A stretch of 34,290 nucleotides of DNA from DASUZB01 sp036377075 (lineage in GTDB: Bacteria > Actinomycetota > CALGFH01): NCBI GenBank assembly GCA_036377075.1, contig DASUZB010000244.1:1-34290 (forward strand), given 5' to 3'. Below, piece by piece: positions 17,839-25,648 of this stretch (position 1 is the first letter of the stretch; each line of letters begins with the position of its first letter). Below the pieces are notes generated by a model. The model ran no database searches and was not told the DNA's origin. It worked only from the letters and a program-made list of their open reading frames with translations. Both the position numbers and the translations under genes were made by a program.

Positions 17839-17857
17839 CGCAACGCCGATTCTGCGC

Positions 17858-17863
17858 TAGGGT
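17858..17863 (+). promoter_or_regulatory. candidate -10 box for the M20 amidohydrolase gene
   Basis: TAGGGT fits TAnnnT; a TTCATC 18 nt upstream overlaps the palindrome at 17824-17838. Transcription would begin near 17870, right before an in-frame GTG at 17873. Confidence 0.35.
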
Positions 17864-18013
17864 ACGGCCGGCGTGTCACGACCTGACCGCCGCGGCATCC
17901 ATGGTCTGCGCGCAGGTCCGCCACCCGCGCCGCGCCAGCCAGTCCACCTCGGCCAACGCCGGCCCCGACCCAGTCATGGCCGCTCAGCGACCCATGCCGA
18001 CCCCAACCGAGCC

Positions 18014-19186
18014 GTGATCCTCGACCTGACCGGCTTCATCGCCCGCCACGACGCCGAGCTCGTCCACCTCCGCCGTCACCTGCACGCCCACCCGGAGCTG
18101 GGACGGGCCGAGCGCGAGTCCACCGCGCTGGTGGCCCGCCGCCTGGAGGCGGCAGGCCTGCGCCCCCGCCTCCTGCCGACCGGGACGGGCCTGGTCTGCG
18201 ACGTCGGCTCGGGCGGCGGGTCCGTGGTCGCGCTGCGTGCCGACCTGGACGCCCTTCCCTTGCAGGACGAGAAGGACGTGCCGTACCGCTCGACCAATCC
18301 GGGCGTCTGCCACGCCTGCGGCCACGACGTGCACACCACCATGCTGCTCGGCGCCGGGCTGGCCCTCGCCGAGCAGGCCGAGCGGCTCCCCGGGCGGGTG
18401 CGGCTGGTGTTCCAGCCGGCCGAGGAGCGGATCCCGGGCGGCTCCCTGGACGTGATCGCCGCCGGGGCGCTCGACGGGGTGGCGGCGATCTTCGCCCTGC
18501 ACTGCGAGCCCAAGCTGGACGTCGGCCGCCTCGGCGTCCGGGTCGGGCCGATCACGGCCGCGTCCGACTCGATCGAGGTGCGCCTGACCGGGCCGGGCGG
18601 GCACACCGCGCGCCCGCACCTCACCGCCGACCTCGTCTACATCATCGCCAGGGTGGTCACCGACCTGCCGGCCGCGCTCTCGCGCCTGGTCGACCCGCGC
18701 GCCGGGCTGAGCATGACCTTCGGCGCGGTGCAGGCGGGCACGGTGGACAACGCCATCCCCACCTCGGCGGTCGCCAGGGGCACCCTGCGGCTGCTCGACC
18801 GTGACGTGTGGGGAGAGGTCCCCAAGCTGGTGGAGCGGGTGCTCGAGCACACCGTGGAGCCGTTCAACGTCAGCCTGGAGCTCGACTACCGCCGCGGTTC
18901 GCCCCCGGTGGTCAACGACGAGGCGGCCACCCGGGTGATGGCGGCGGCGGGCCGGACCGTCCTGGGCGACAGGGCCGTCCAGCAGGTCCCCCAGAGCCTC
19001 GGTGGCGAGGACTTCTCCTGGTACCTCGAGGAGGTGCCCGGCTCCATGGCCCGCATCGGCGTGCGCATCCCAGGCACCAACCTGGACCTGCACGCCAGCG
19101 CGTTCGACGTGGACGAGCGGGCGATCCCGCTCGGTGTCAGGGTGCTCGCCCAGACCGCCGTCGACGCCCTGGAGCACTACCGCTAG
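18014..19186 (+). CDS. M20-family amidohydrolase
   Basis: A 390-residue metal-dependent amidohydrolase of the M20D group (hippurate, N-acetyl-amino-acid or IAA-amino-acid hydrolases). Landmarks: LRRHLHAHPELG (19-30), ALRADLDALPLQD, CHACGHDVH (99-107) with metal ligands C102 and H104, QPAEE with E137/E138, GPGGHTARP, and the C-terminal GGEDFSWYL. The start is placed at GTG 18014 because family homology begins there and the 47 codons between the in-frame GTG 17873 and this point have weak third-position GC bias. However, a -10 box lies 9 nt before GTG 17873, so an extended leaderless form cannot be excluded. Convergent with the XRE-cupin gene (9-nt gap). Confidence 0.88.
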   Translation: MILDLTGFIARHDAELVHLRRHLHAHPELGRAERESTALVARRLEAAGLRPRLLPTGTGLVCDVGSGGGSVVALRADLDALPLQDEKDVPYRSTNPGVCHACGHDVHTTMLLGAGLALAEQAERLPGRVRLVFQPAEERIPGGSLDVIAAGALDGVAAIFALHCEPKLDVGRLGVRVGPITAASDSIEVRLTGPGGHTARPHLTADLVYIIARVVTDLPAALSRLVDPRAGLSMTFGAVQAGTVDNAIPTSAVARGTLRLLDRDVWGEVPKLVERVLEHTVEPFNVSLELDYRRGSPPVVNDEAATRVMAAAGRTVLGDRAVQQVPQSLGGEDFSWYLEEVPGSMARIGVRIPGTNLDLHASAFDVDERAIPLGVRVLAQTAVDALEHYR

Positions 19187-19195
19187 CAGGTCCCC

Positions 19196-19792
19196 TCAGC
19201 GGGCGCCGTCGCCGGACGGGTCGCCGAGGCCGTGCTGGGCCACCACCATGGTGAAGCGCAGCGGCACGGTGCCCGGGTTGCGGTAGCCGTGGGGCCGGTC
19301 GGCCACGAACGCGGCCGCGTCGCCCTCGCCGACCTGGTGCTCCACGCCGTCCACCTCGAGCGCCAGCTCGCCGTCGATCACCATGCAGAGCTCCTGGGTG
19401 CCGACCGGGTGCGGGGTGCCGCCGTAGCCGTCGCCCGGCGCGAGGTGGATGTCCCAGAGCTCGACCGGGTCCTTGGTGCCGGTCCCCAGCAGCAGCTTGC
19501 TGGCGCTGCCGGCCTTGCCGGACCAGAGCACCACGCCCTCCTTCGCCCGGACCACCCGCGTCGTCGGGAGCTCGGGCGCCTCCACCAGGCTGGCAACGGT
19601 GACGCCGAGGGCGCTGGCGAGCCGGCAGATCGTGGCGATGCTCGGGTTGGAGCGCGCCTGCTCGACCTGGATGAGCATGCCCTTGGAGACGCCGGAGCGG
19701 CCGGCCAGGTCGTCCAGCGTCCAGTTGCGACGGCTGCGCTCCGCGCGCACGTTGCGGCCGACCGCGGCGGTCACGACGTCCGGATCCTGCAC
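19196..19792 (-). CDS. XRE-family regulator with C-terminal cupin
   Basis: A 198-residue transcription factor. Residues 8-65 are an XRE/Cro helix-turn-helix (VGRNVRAERSRRNWTLDDLA ... GVSKGMLIQVEQARSNPSIATI). Residues ~100-195 form a cupin sensor domain (LAPGDGYGGTPHPVGTQELCMVIDGELALEV ... HGYRNPG). This layout is common for regulators of amino-acid or small-metabolite use. The start is GTG 19792, with GGAGGAG just upstream; the longer frame upstream runs through the AT-rich control region and is not protein-like. It is divergent from a small membrane protein gene and an EamA transporter gene, which are its likely targets. Confidence 0.9.
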   Translation of the reverse strand: MQDPDVVTAAVGRNVRAERSRRNWTLDDLAGRSGVSKGMLIQVEQARSNPSIATICRLASALGVTVASLVEAPELPTTRVVRAKEGVVLWSGKAGSASKLLLGTGTKDPVELWDIHLAPGDGYGGTPHPVGTQELCMVIDGELALEVDGVEHQVGEGDAAAFVADRPHGYRNPGTVPLRFTMVVAQHGLGDPSGDGAR

Positions 19793-19826
19793 GGCTCCTC
19801 CCCTTGGAGACCCACCCTGCGAGCAA

Positions 19827-19893
19827 GATATTGCATCGACAGGATCAATACATTGTAGTATACTCCATTGTACCAAGAGAACAGTTCATTGTT
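19827..19893. promoter_or_regulatory. AT-rich divergent control region with three CATTGT repeats
   Basis: A short AT-rich island in otherwise GC-rich DNA. CATTGTA occurs at 19851 and 19866 and CATTGTT at 19887. AGTATACT (19857-19864) is a perfect 8-bp palindrome with -10 likeness on both strands (TATACT leftward, TAGTAT rightward). TTGCAT at 19831 could serve as a rightward -35. This is the probable operator region of the XRE-cupin regulator. Confidence 0.55.
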
Positions 19894-19942
19894 CCGCGGG
19901 GCTCGACGAGGACCTCCGGTCTTCCCGACGAATGGAGGCGGC

Positions 19943-20098
19943 ATGGCCCTCCTGCTGCTGATGATCGCCCTGGTCACCCTCGACCTGTTGGCACTGCGGT
20001 TCGGCGCGGAGACGCGCCAGGGCTTCACCGTGCGCCGGCCCACCGCCAGCTCCGCCACCACCGGACCCGGCCGGCTCGTGGTCGGCCGGGTCCGCTGA
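19943..20098 (+). CDS. small single-span membrane protein
   Basis: A 51-residue protein. Residues 2-20 are strongly hydrophobic (ALLLLMIALVTLDLLALRF), followed by a short Gly/Arg/Thr-rich cytoplasmic or external tail. The ATG at 19943 follows GGAGG by 5 nt. The gene is first downstream of the AT-rich control region and 82 nt ahead of the EamA transporter gene, so both may be in one unit. A LDLLALRFG-type motif seems familiar from short proteins of other high-GC bacteria. Function is unknown. Confidence 0.6.
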   Translation: MALLLLMIALVTLDLLALRFGAETRQGFTVRRPTASSATTGPGRLVVGRVR

Positions 20099-20180
20099 CG
20101 CGAACGCCCGCGCCGCGCCCGTACCGTGAGCGTGACGCCCTGACCACGCACGGACCCGCCACAGGAGGAAGCGCGACCGG

Positions 20181-21029
20181 ATGACCCTCGGTGCCCCGCT
20201 CGGCCTCGGCTCAGGCTTGTTCTGGGGCACCGGAGACTTCCTCGGCGGCCTGAGCTCCCGCCGCCTGCCGGCGCTCGCCGTCACCATCTGGAGCCAGCTC
20301 GCCGGCGGCCTCGCCCTGCTGGCGGTCGTCGCGGCGAGCGGCCAGCGGCCCACCGGCGCCGGCATGGCCTGGGGCGCCTTGGCGGGCATCTGCGGCGGCA
20401 CCGCCCTTCTCCTGTTCTACAAGGGGATGGCCGAGGGGGCCATGTCGATCGTGGCCCCGGTGTCGGCCTGCGGCGCCGTCGTGCCGGTGGTGGCCGCCCT
20501 CGCCCGCGGCGAGTGGCCGGGGCTGCTCGCCTTCGCCGGCATCCTCGCGGCCGTGGCCGGGGTGGTGCTCGTCTCCCGGCCGGCCCGCGGGCACCGCGGC
20601 GGCGCCCTGCCCCTGCGGGTGCTCGCCATGTCGCTGGGCGCCGCGGTCGGCTTCGGGCTCTTCTTCGTCCTCGTCGACGTGGCCGCGAGCGTCCCGGGTG
20701 GCACGCCGCTGTGGGCCGCGGCCGGCGTCCGCGCCGGCTCGCTCGCCTGGCTCACCGTCATCTCCCTGGTGGCGCGGCGCGCGCCCGTCTGGCCCGGCCG
20801 CCGCGTCGGCCCGGTGCTGCTCGCCGGCGTGCTCGACACCACCGCCAACGTGCTGTTCGCCTACGCCTCCACCCTCGGCAGCCTGGGCGTCGTCGGGGTG
20901 CTCGGCTCGCTCTACCCGGTTGCCACCGTGCTGCTCGCGCGCTTCGTCCTCGCCGAGCGCCTCTCGGGCAGGCAGGCCGCCGGCGTGGCGCTCGCCCTCG
21001 GCGGCGTCGCCCTCCTCGGCACGGCCTGA
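20181..21029 (+). CDS. EamA/DMT-superfamily transporter
   Basis: A 282-residue integral membrane protein with about ten hydrophobic segments in two EamA repeats, typical of drug/metabolite transporters. The first helix is GAPLGLGSGLFWGTGDFLGG; a Pro-containing helix SIVAPVSACGAVVPVVAAL closes the first repeat, and SLGVVGVLGSLYPVATVLLARFVLAERL is the signature end of the second. Substrate is not predictable. AGGAGG lies about 12 nt before the ATG, a bit long. It follows the 51-residue membrane protein and is near the divergent XRE-cupin regulator, which hints at export or uptake of a regulated metabolite. Confidence 0.88.
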   Translation: MTLGAPLGLGSGLFWGTGDFLGGLSSRRLPALAVTIWSQLAGGLALLAVVAASGQRPTGAGMAWGALAGICGGTALLLFYKGMAEGAMSIVAPVSACGAVVPVVAALARGEWPGLLAFAGILAAVAGVVLVSRPARGHRGGALPLRVLAMSLGAAVGFGLFFVLVDVAASVPGGTPLWAAAGVRAGSLAWLTVISLVARRAPVWPGRRVGPVLLAGVLDTTANVLFAYASTLGSLGVVGVLGSLYPVATVLLARFVLAERLSGRQAAGVALALGGVALLGTA

Positions 21030-21176
21030 CCCGGCTCCCAGCCGACACTCGCGAGCGGCCCGAGAACGGCTCCTCCGCGTGTCGAGGCGACGCTTCTGGG
21101 GCCCAGCGGGTTGTGGCTGCCTCCAGACTGTGCTAAGCCGTCGACCGGGACAGCGGCTCGGGGGTCGGGAGGCGCG

Positions 21177-22169
21177 ATGCGCACCACCGGCGAGGGCCCA
21201 CCCACCTCGACGGGTGCTCGGGTCTGCCGCCCAACCCGCGTCCGCCGGCGCTCGTCCCGTGCCCGCACGGCCGTCGTGCTCGCCATCGTGGCCGTTGCGG
21301 CCTGCACCTCGTCCCGGCCACCCCAGGTCGCCCAGCCACCCGAGCGGCTGGCCCGGGTGGTCGCGACCCGGACGCTCGCGCCCCGGGTGCGCGACCTCAC
21401 CATCGACTCGCCGGCGCTTGGCCGCACCGCCATGGTGCGGCTGCTGCTTCCCCGTGGCTTCCAGAGCCAGCCGGCCCGTCGCTGGCCGGTGCTGTGGCTG
21501 CTGCACGGCTGCTGCGACACCTACCAGAGCTGGACCCGCTCCACCGACGTCGAGCGGCTGGCCGGGCTGGCCGACGTGCTGGTGGTCATGCCCGAGGGCG
21601 GGCAGGTCGGCTACTACTCGGACTGGTACCACGCTGGCGGCGACGGGCCCTCCCGCTGGGAGAGCTTCCACCTGACCGAGTTGCGGCAGCTGCTCGAGCG
21701 CGACTGGCGGGCCGGTGACCGTCGGGTCGTCGCCGGCCTCTCCATGGGCGGACTGGGGGCGATGGCCTACGCGGCGCGTCACCCGGGCATGTTCCGGGCC
21801 GCCGCCTCCTACAGCGGGGTGGTGGACACCCGCTACCAGGGCGTCCCCGAGGTCATCCAGGCCACGCTGCGCGGCTTCGACGAAGATCCAGACGCCCTGT
21901 GGGGCGACCCGCAGCGGCAGGCCGGGGTCTGGGCCGCGCACAACCCCTACGACCTTGCCCCCAAGCTGCGCGGCATCCGCCTGTTCGCGTCGGTGGGCAA
22001 CGGGCAGCCCGGCCCGCTGCACGGGGCGGCGACCAGCGGGCAGGCACGGGAGATCGAGCACGACCTGTACCCCCAGAACACCGCCTTCGTGAAGCGGCTA
22101 CGCCAGCTCGGCATCCCCGTCGAGTTCGACGCCTACGGTCCGGGCACCCACGACTGGCCGTACTGGTAG
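21177..22169 (+). CDS. secreted lipoprotein esterase (esterase D/mycolyltransferase-like fold)
   Basis: A 330-residue alpha/beta hydrolase of the putative-esterase family (which includes esterase D and mycolyltransferases). The N terminus has an Arg-rich start, a hydrophobic stretch AVVLAIVAVA and the lipobox VAAC with C43, so it is probably an outer-face lipoprotein. The nucleophile elbow GLSMGG gives S189, and the C-terminal GTHDWPYW supplies H325. LWLLHGCCDTYQSW is the oxyanion region. GGGAGG lies 4-5 nt before ATG 21177. It stands as a single gene. Substrate is unknown. Confidence 0.87.
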   Translation: MRTTGEGPPTSTGARVCRPTRVRRRSSRARTAVVLAIVAVAACTSSRPPQVAQPPERLARVVATRTLAPRVRDLTIDSPALGRTAMVRLLLPRGFQSQPARRWPVLWLLHGCCDTYQSWTRSTDVERLAGLADVLVVMPEGGQVGYYSDWYHAGGDGPSRWESFHLTELRQLLERDWRAGDRRVVAGLSMGGLGAMAYAARHPGMFRAAASYSGVVDTRYQGVPEVIQATLRGFDEDPDALWGDPQRQAGVWAAHNPYDLAPKLRGIRLFASVGNGQPGPLHGAATSGQAREIEHDLYPQNTAFVKRLRQLGIPVEFDAYGPGTHDWPYW

Positions 22170-22254
22170 CGGGAGCTGCACCGGTCCCTGCCACTGCTGC
22201 TGGCCGCCCTGCAGCCGTAGGGCTCGTTCGCCCGGGTGTACCGAGCGGTCGCGG

Positions 22255-22260
22255 TAGGCT
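22255..22260 (+). promoter_or_regulatory. candidate -10 box for hisN (leaderless)
   Basis: TAGGCT ends 7 nt before ATG 22268; no ribosome site lies in those 7 nt. No good -35 box was seen. Confidence 0.4.
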
Positions 22261-22267
22261 GCGGCCC

Positions 22268-23020
22268 ATGGACGACCTTGCCTTGGCGCTGCAGCTCGCC
22301 GACCTGGCCGACGAGATCACCCTGCGGCTATTCCGCTCCGAGCGGCTGGCCACCTGGACCAAGCCCGACCTGACCCCGGTGACCGAGGCGGACCGCGCCG
22401 TCGAGGAGGCGCTGCGCGAGCGCCTGGCGCAGGAGCGCCCCGGCGAGGGCGTGCTCGGCGAGGAGTTCGGCGCGCAGGGCGGCGAGGGCGCCCGCTGGAT
22501 CATCGACCCGATCGACGGGACCAAGAACTACCTGCGCGGCGTGCCCGTCTACGCGACCTTGATCGCGCGGGAGGACGACGGCCACCAGACGGTCGCGGTC
22601 TGCTCGGCGCCCGCCATGGGGCGGCGCTGGTGGGCGGTCCGCGGCGGCGGCGCCTTCGCCGACGGCCGCCGCCTGCGGGTCTCCCGGGTGGCCGAGCTGG
22701 GCGAGGCCTTCCTGTGCTACGGCAGCCTCACCGGCTGGGAGGAGCACGGCGGCGGCGAGCGCTTCCTCGACCTGGTCAGGCGCTGCTGGCGCACCAGGGG
22801 GTTCGGTGACTTCTGGATCCACCTGCTGGTCGCGGAGGGCGCCGCCGACCTCGCGGTCGAACCAGAGGTCTCCATCTGGGACCTGGCCGCCGTCAAGCTG
22901 ATCGTCGAAGAGGCCGGCGGCCGCTTCACCGACCTGGCCGGGGTGGCCACGGCCGACGGCGGCAGCGCGGTCTGCTCCAACGGCCTGCTGCACGACCAGG
23001 CGCTGGCCGCGCTGCGCTAG
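22268..23020 (+). CDS. hisN: inositol-monophosphatase-family phosphatase, probable histidinol-phosphatase
   Basis: A 250-residue member of the inositol monophosphatase family. Metal ligands are in GEEFG (E near 68), DPIDGT at 80-85 and WDLAA at 204-208. The N-terminal KPDLTPVTEADRAVEEALRERL and the segment WWAVRGGGAF are typical of the actinobacterial HisN group, which removes phosphate from L-histidinol phosphate in histidine synthesis. General inositol or fructose bisphosphatase activity is the alternative. No other his genes are near. It is followed 42 nt later by a membrane protein gene. Confidence 0.85.
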   Translation: MDDLALALQLADLADEITLRLFRSERLATWTKPDLTPVTEADRAVEEALRERLAQERPGEGVLGEEFGAQGGEGARWIIDPIDGTKNYLRGVPVYATLIAREDDGHQTVAVCSAPAMGRRWWAVRGGGAFADGRRLRVSRVAELGEAFLCYGSLTGWEEHGGGERFLDLVRRCWRTRGFGDFWIHLLVAEGAADLAVEPEVSIWDLAAVKLIVEEAGGRFTDLAGVATADGGSAVCSNGLLHDQALAALR

Positions 23021-23062
23021 GCTGGCGCCGCCCAGACCGCCCGTCCAGCTAGGTGGCCCAAC

Positions 23063-23830
23063 ATGCAGGGTCCAGCCCCGGTCCTCGCCGTGGTGCTGTT
23101 CGAGATCGCCCTCGGCAGCCTGGCGCTGCTGTGGGTGGCGCCGCTCTGGGGCGTGGTGCGGCCCGGGTTCTTCAAGCTCGTGGGGGCGACCGTGGTGGCC
23201 TGCGCCGGCCTGGCCTTCCTGGCCGGCCACGCCGAGCTGGAGGCGGCCGGCACGGACGGCCGCGCCGCGGCCCGCTGGCTGAGCCTGTTCGCGCTCTCGG
23301 TGCTCGTCTGGCAGGTGCTCGTCTACGCCCGCCTCGGTGCCGCCGGGCGCTGGGTCGGGATGCTGGCGGTGCTGCCCGGCCTGGCGGTGGTGTGGCCGCT
23401 GGCGGCGCTGAGCGGCCGGCCGGCCGCCGGGGCCGTCGCGCTGCTGACCGGCGCGCTGTTCCTCGGCGCCACCACCGACGGGCTGCTGCTGGGCCACTGG
23501 TACCTGGTCGACCGGCGGCTCTCCAACCGGCCGATCCTCGCCCTGGCCACCTGGCTGATCGTGGGGGTGGCTGCGGCGCTGGTCTCGGCCTTCCTCGGCG
23601 GTGAGCGAGGTGGCCAGATCGACCAGTCCCTCTCGCCGCTGCTGGCCGTCCCCAACCTGACCGTCTGGCTGGCCGTCGGCCTGGTGCTGGTCTGCGCCCT
23701 GCTGGCCGGCTTCATCCGGGTGCTCGTCCGCGGCGGCTCGATCCAGGCCGCCACCGGCATGTTCTACCTGGCCGTGGTGATGGCCTTGGCGGCGGAGTTC
23801 GCCGCCAAGGTGTACTTCTTCCAGGCGTAG
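23063..23830 (+). CDS. multi-pass membrane protein of unknown function
   Basis: A 255-residue protein with about seven or eight predicted membrane helices (for example VLAVVLFEIALGSLALLWVA at the start and FYLAVVMALAAEFAAKVYFF at the end). No known family could be assigned. A distinctive loop, GHWYLVDRRLSNRP at about residue 144, has a His next to an aromatic pair. ATG 23063 follows AGGTGG. It lies 35 nt before the TlpA-like thioredoxin gene and is probably co-transcribed with it, which suggests a redox or cytochrome-maturation link; this is inference only. Confidence 0.75.
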   Translation: MQGPAPVLAVVLFEIALGSLALLWVAPLWGVVRPGFFKLVGATVVACAGLAFLAGHAELEAAGTDGRAAARWLSLFALSVLVWQVLVYARLGAAGRWVGMLAVLPGLAVVWPLAALSGRPAAGAVALLTGALFLGATTDGLLLGHWYLVDRRLSNRPILALATWLIVGVAAALVSAFLGGERGGQIDQSLSPLLAVPNLTVWLAVGLVLVCALLAGFIRVLVRGGSIQAATGMFYLAVVMALAAEFAAKVYFFQA

Positions 23831-23865
23831 AATCGGGGACCGAGATTCGCTGCAAGGGGAACGCC

Positions 23866-24528
23866 TTGGCCGCCTCTCCGCCGTCCGACCAGGGCACCCC
23901 CGCGCCGGCCGGGAGTGCCGCCGGCCGCTCGCCACGCCCGCTGCTCGCCGCGCTGCTGGCCGTCGCCGCGGTCCTGGGCGCGACCGCGGTGCTGCGGGAC
24001 CGCAGCACTCCAGCCGCCAAACCGGCCCCGGCGGCCGTCCCGGCCGCTTCCGCCACCGTGCGGGTCTACCCTGCGGGCCGGACCGCGCCCGCCCTGCGGC
24101 TGCGGACCCTGGACGGTCGCCGGCTGGACCTTGCCGCGCTGCGCGGCCGCCCGGTGGTGGTGAACTTCTGGGCCAGCTGGTGCGCGCCGTGCGTGCAGGA
24201 GGTCCCGGTGCTGCGGCACGCGGCGTCCGCCTACCGTGAGCTTCCCCTGCTGCGGCAGGCCTCGGCCGGCCACCAGGGCCAGCGCCTGGCCGTGGTCGGC
24301 GTGCTGGTCAACGACCGGCCCGCAGCGGGCAGGGCGTTCATGCGCCGGTACGGTGGCAGCTGGCCGGTTGGGATCGACCCTGACGGCCAGGCCGCTGCCC
24401 GCTGGGGGATCGCGGGCGGGTTGCCACAGACCGTCTTCGTCCGGGCCGACGGCACGCTGGCGTCCCAGAAGCTGGGCGAGCTCACCCGGGCCGACCTGGA
24501 CCGCCAGCTCGTCGGGATCCTTCGCTGA
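23866..24528 (+). CDS. TlpA/ResA-like membrane-anchored thioredoxin
   Basis: A 220-residue thiol-disulfide protein. Residues ~25-42 form an N-terminal membrane anchor or signal (LLAALLAVAAVLGATAVL), so the catalytic domain is outside the cell membrane. The redox motif is WCAPC with C106 and C109. The cis-proline segment is GGLPQTVF. The domain starts at TAPALRLRTLDG, normal for the TlpA/ResA/CcmG group, which reduces apocytochromes or other secreted proteins. Start TTG 23866 follows AAGGGGAA. Located after the unknown membrane protein; convergent with the propeller gene. Confidence 0.9.
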   Translation: MAASPPSDQGTPAPAGSAAGRSPRPLLAALLAVAAVLGATAVLRDRSTPAAKPAPAAVPAASATVRVYPAGRTAPALRLRTLDGRRLDLAALRGRPVVVNFWASWCAPCVQEVPVLRHAASAYRELPLLRQASAGHQGQRLAVVGVLVNDRPAAGRAFMRRYGGSWPVGIDPDGQAAARWGIAGGLPQTVFVRADGTLASQKLGELTRADLDRQLVGILR

Positions 24529-24531
24529 GCA

Positions 24532-24548
24532 ACCGGCACGAGGCCGGT
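24532..24548. terminator. terminator-like hairpin between convergent genes
   Basis: ACCGGC (24532-24537), 5-nt loop ACGAG, GCCGGT (24543-24548), followed by GCCCTCTT. It starts 4 nt after the thioredoxin stop and lies before the stop of the convergent propeller gene. Confidence 0.5.
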
Positions 24549-24581
24549 GCCCTCTTGCGGCGAGCTGCCGCGAAAGGCAGG

Positions 24582-25628
24582 TCAGGGCCTGGCCATGTCC
24601 GGGTCGAGGCGCAGCAGGGTCGAGCCGCCCTGCGCCACCCACACCGACCCGTCGCCGTAGGCGATCGACTGCACCGCGTGGACGTACGACACCGGGAAGC
24701 CCCCGCGCACCGCGTTGTCGGCCGGGTCGATCCGTAGCACGCCCTGGTCGTTGGTTGCCACCGCCCACACCTCGCCGTCGCCGACCGCCAGCAGGGTGGC
24801 CGCGGCCACGCGGATCACCTTGACCCGCTCCGGGTTGGACGGGTCGAGCCGGTCGACGCTGGCGTCGCCCGGGTTGGCGAGCCACACCCCGCCCGCGCCG
24901 ACCGCCACCGTCTGGGCCACGCCCTGCGGCACGCCGCGGAGCACGGTCGCCACCCGGTTGCTGGCGGGATCGACCCGGATGGCGCCACCCTCGGTGGTGG
25001 CGACCCAGAGCTGGTCGTGGGCGGTGGCCACGGCGAGCGGCTCCTCCGGCAGGGTGAGGCGGGCGGTGACCTTGTCGGTGGCGGGGTCCACCCGCATCAG
25101 CTTGCCGCCGGGCCGTCCGCCGACCTCGTAGGCGCAGCAGGTGACCCAGACCGCGTCCGCGGTGGTGGCCACGCCGACCGGGTCGCGCAGCGGCCGCCCC
25201 AGCGGGATCCTGGCGACGACGCGGTTCGAGCCCGCGTCGATGCGGACCAGGCCGCCCGGGTTGGCGACGGGCACCCAGACCCCGCCGGCGCCCACCGCGG
25301 CGCCGCGCAGGCCGGCGCGCTCGCTGGCCACCTGGATGATGGCGCTGATGTGGTTGGCGACGGGGTCGATGCGGTAGAGGGTGCCGCTGTCGTTGGCGAC
25401 CCAGACCGTCCCGGCGCCGAACGCGAGCCGGTGGCGGCCGGCCCGCAGCAGCATCGCGGAGATCACCGGCGAGGGCGGCGGCTCGGTGGTGGCCGGCGCG
25501 AGCGGCGCCGGCGCCGCCGGCTCCTGCACCTGGTCGATGCCGCTGGCGGTCAGCCGTCCGGCGACCAGCAGCACCAGCAGCACCGCCGCGCCGATCCCGG
25601 TCGTCCTGGCCAGCTCGGTCCGTGACAT
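24582..25628 (-). CDS. membrane-anchored seven-bladed beta-propeller protein
   Basis: A 348-residue protein with an N-terminal signal anchor (residues ~12-28, IGAAVLLVLLVAG), a Pro/Ala linker to about 60, and then seven repeats of the form VWVAN...LYRIDP..N.V. This pattern matches the YncE/virginiamycin-B-lyase-like propellers (SMP-30/NHL-type). Such domains are often binding or structural; no catalytic residues were identified. A CC pair lies in the third blade (VWVTCCAYE). Start ATG 25628 is taken for its signal sequence; ribosome site is weak. It follows the O-methyltransferase gene by 20 nt in the same direction, suggesting an operon. Confidence 0.85.
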   Translation of the reverse strand: MSRTELARTTGIGAAVLLVLLVAGRLTASGIDQVQEPAAPAPLAPATTEPPPSPVISAMLLRAGRHRLAFGAGTVWVANDSGTLYRIDPVANHISAIIQVASERAGLRGAAVGAGGVWVPVANPGGLVRIDAGSNRVVARIPLGRPLRDPVGVATTADAVWVTCCAYEVGGRPGGKLMRVDPATDKVTARLTLPEEPLAVATAHDQLWVATTEGGAIRVDPASNRVATVLRGVPQGVAQTVAVGAGGVWLANPGDASVDRLDPSNPERVKVIRVAAATLLAVGDGEVWAVATNDQGVLRIDPADNAVRGGFPVSYVHAVQSIAYGDGSVWVAQGGSTLLRLDPDMARP

Positions 25629-25648
25629 GCCATGCCTGCCGGTTGGGG

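Noticed and set aside
17873..18013. N-terminal extension of the M20 amidohydrolase from GTG 17873
   Set aside because: The 47 codons have weak GC bias in third positions and no family similarity; kept only as an alternative because of the nearby -10 box.
20211..22061. Antisense frame of about 616 codons over the EamA and esterase genes
   Set aside because: Low-complexity Gly/Ala/Arg sequence, spans two real genes and their gap; GC-driven shadow frame.
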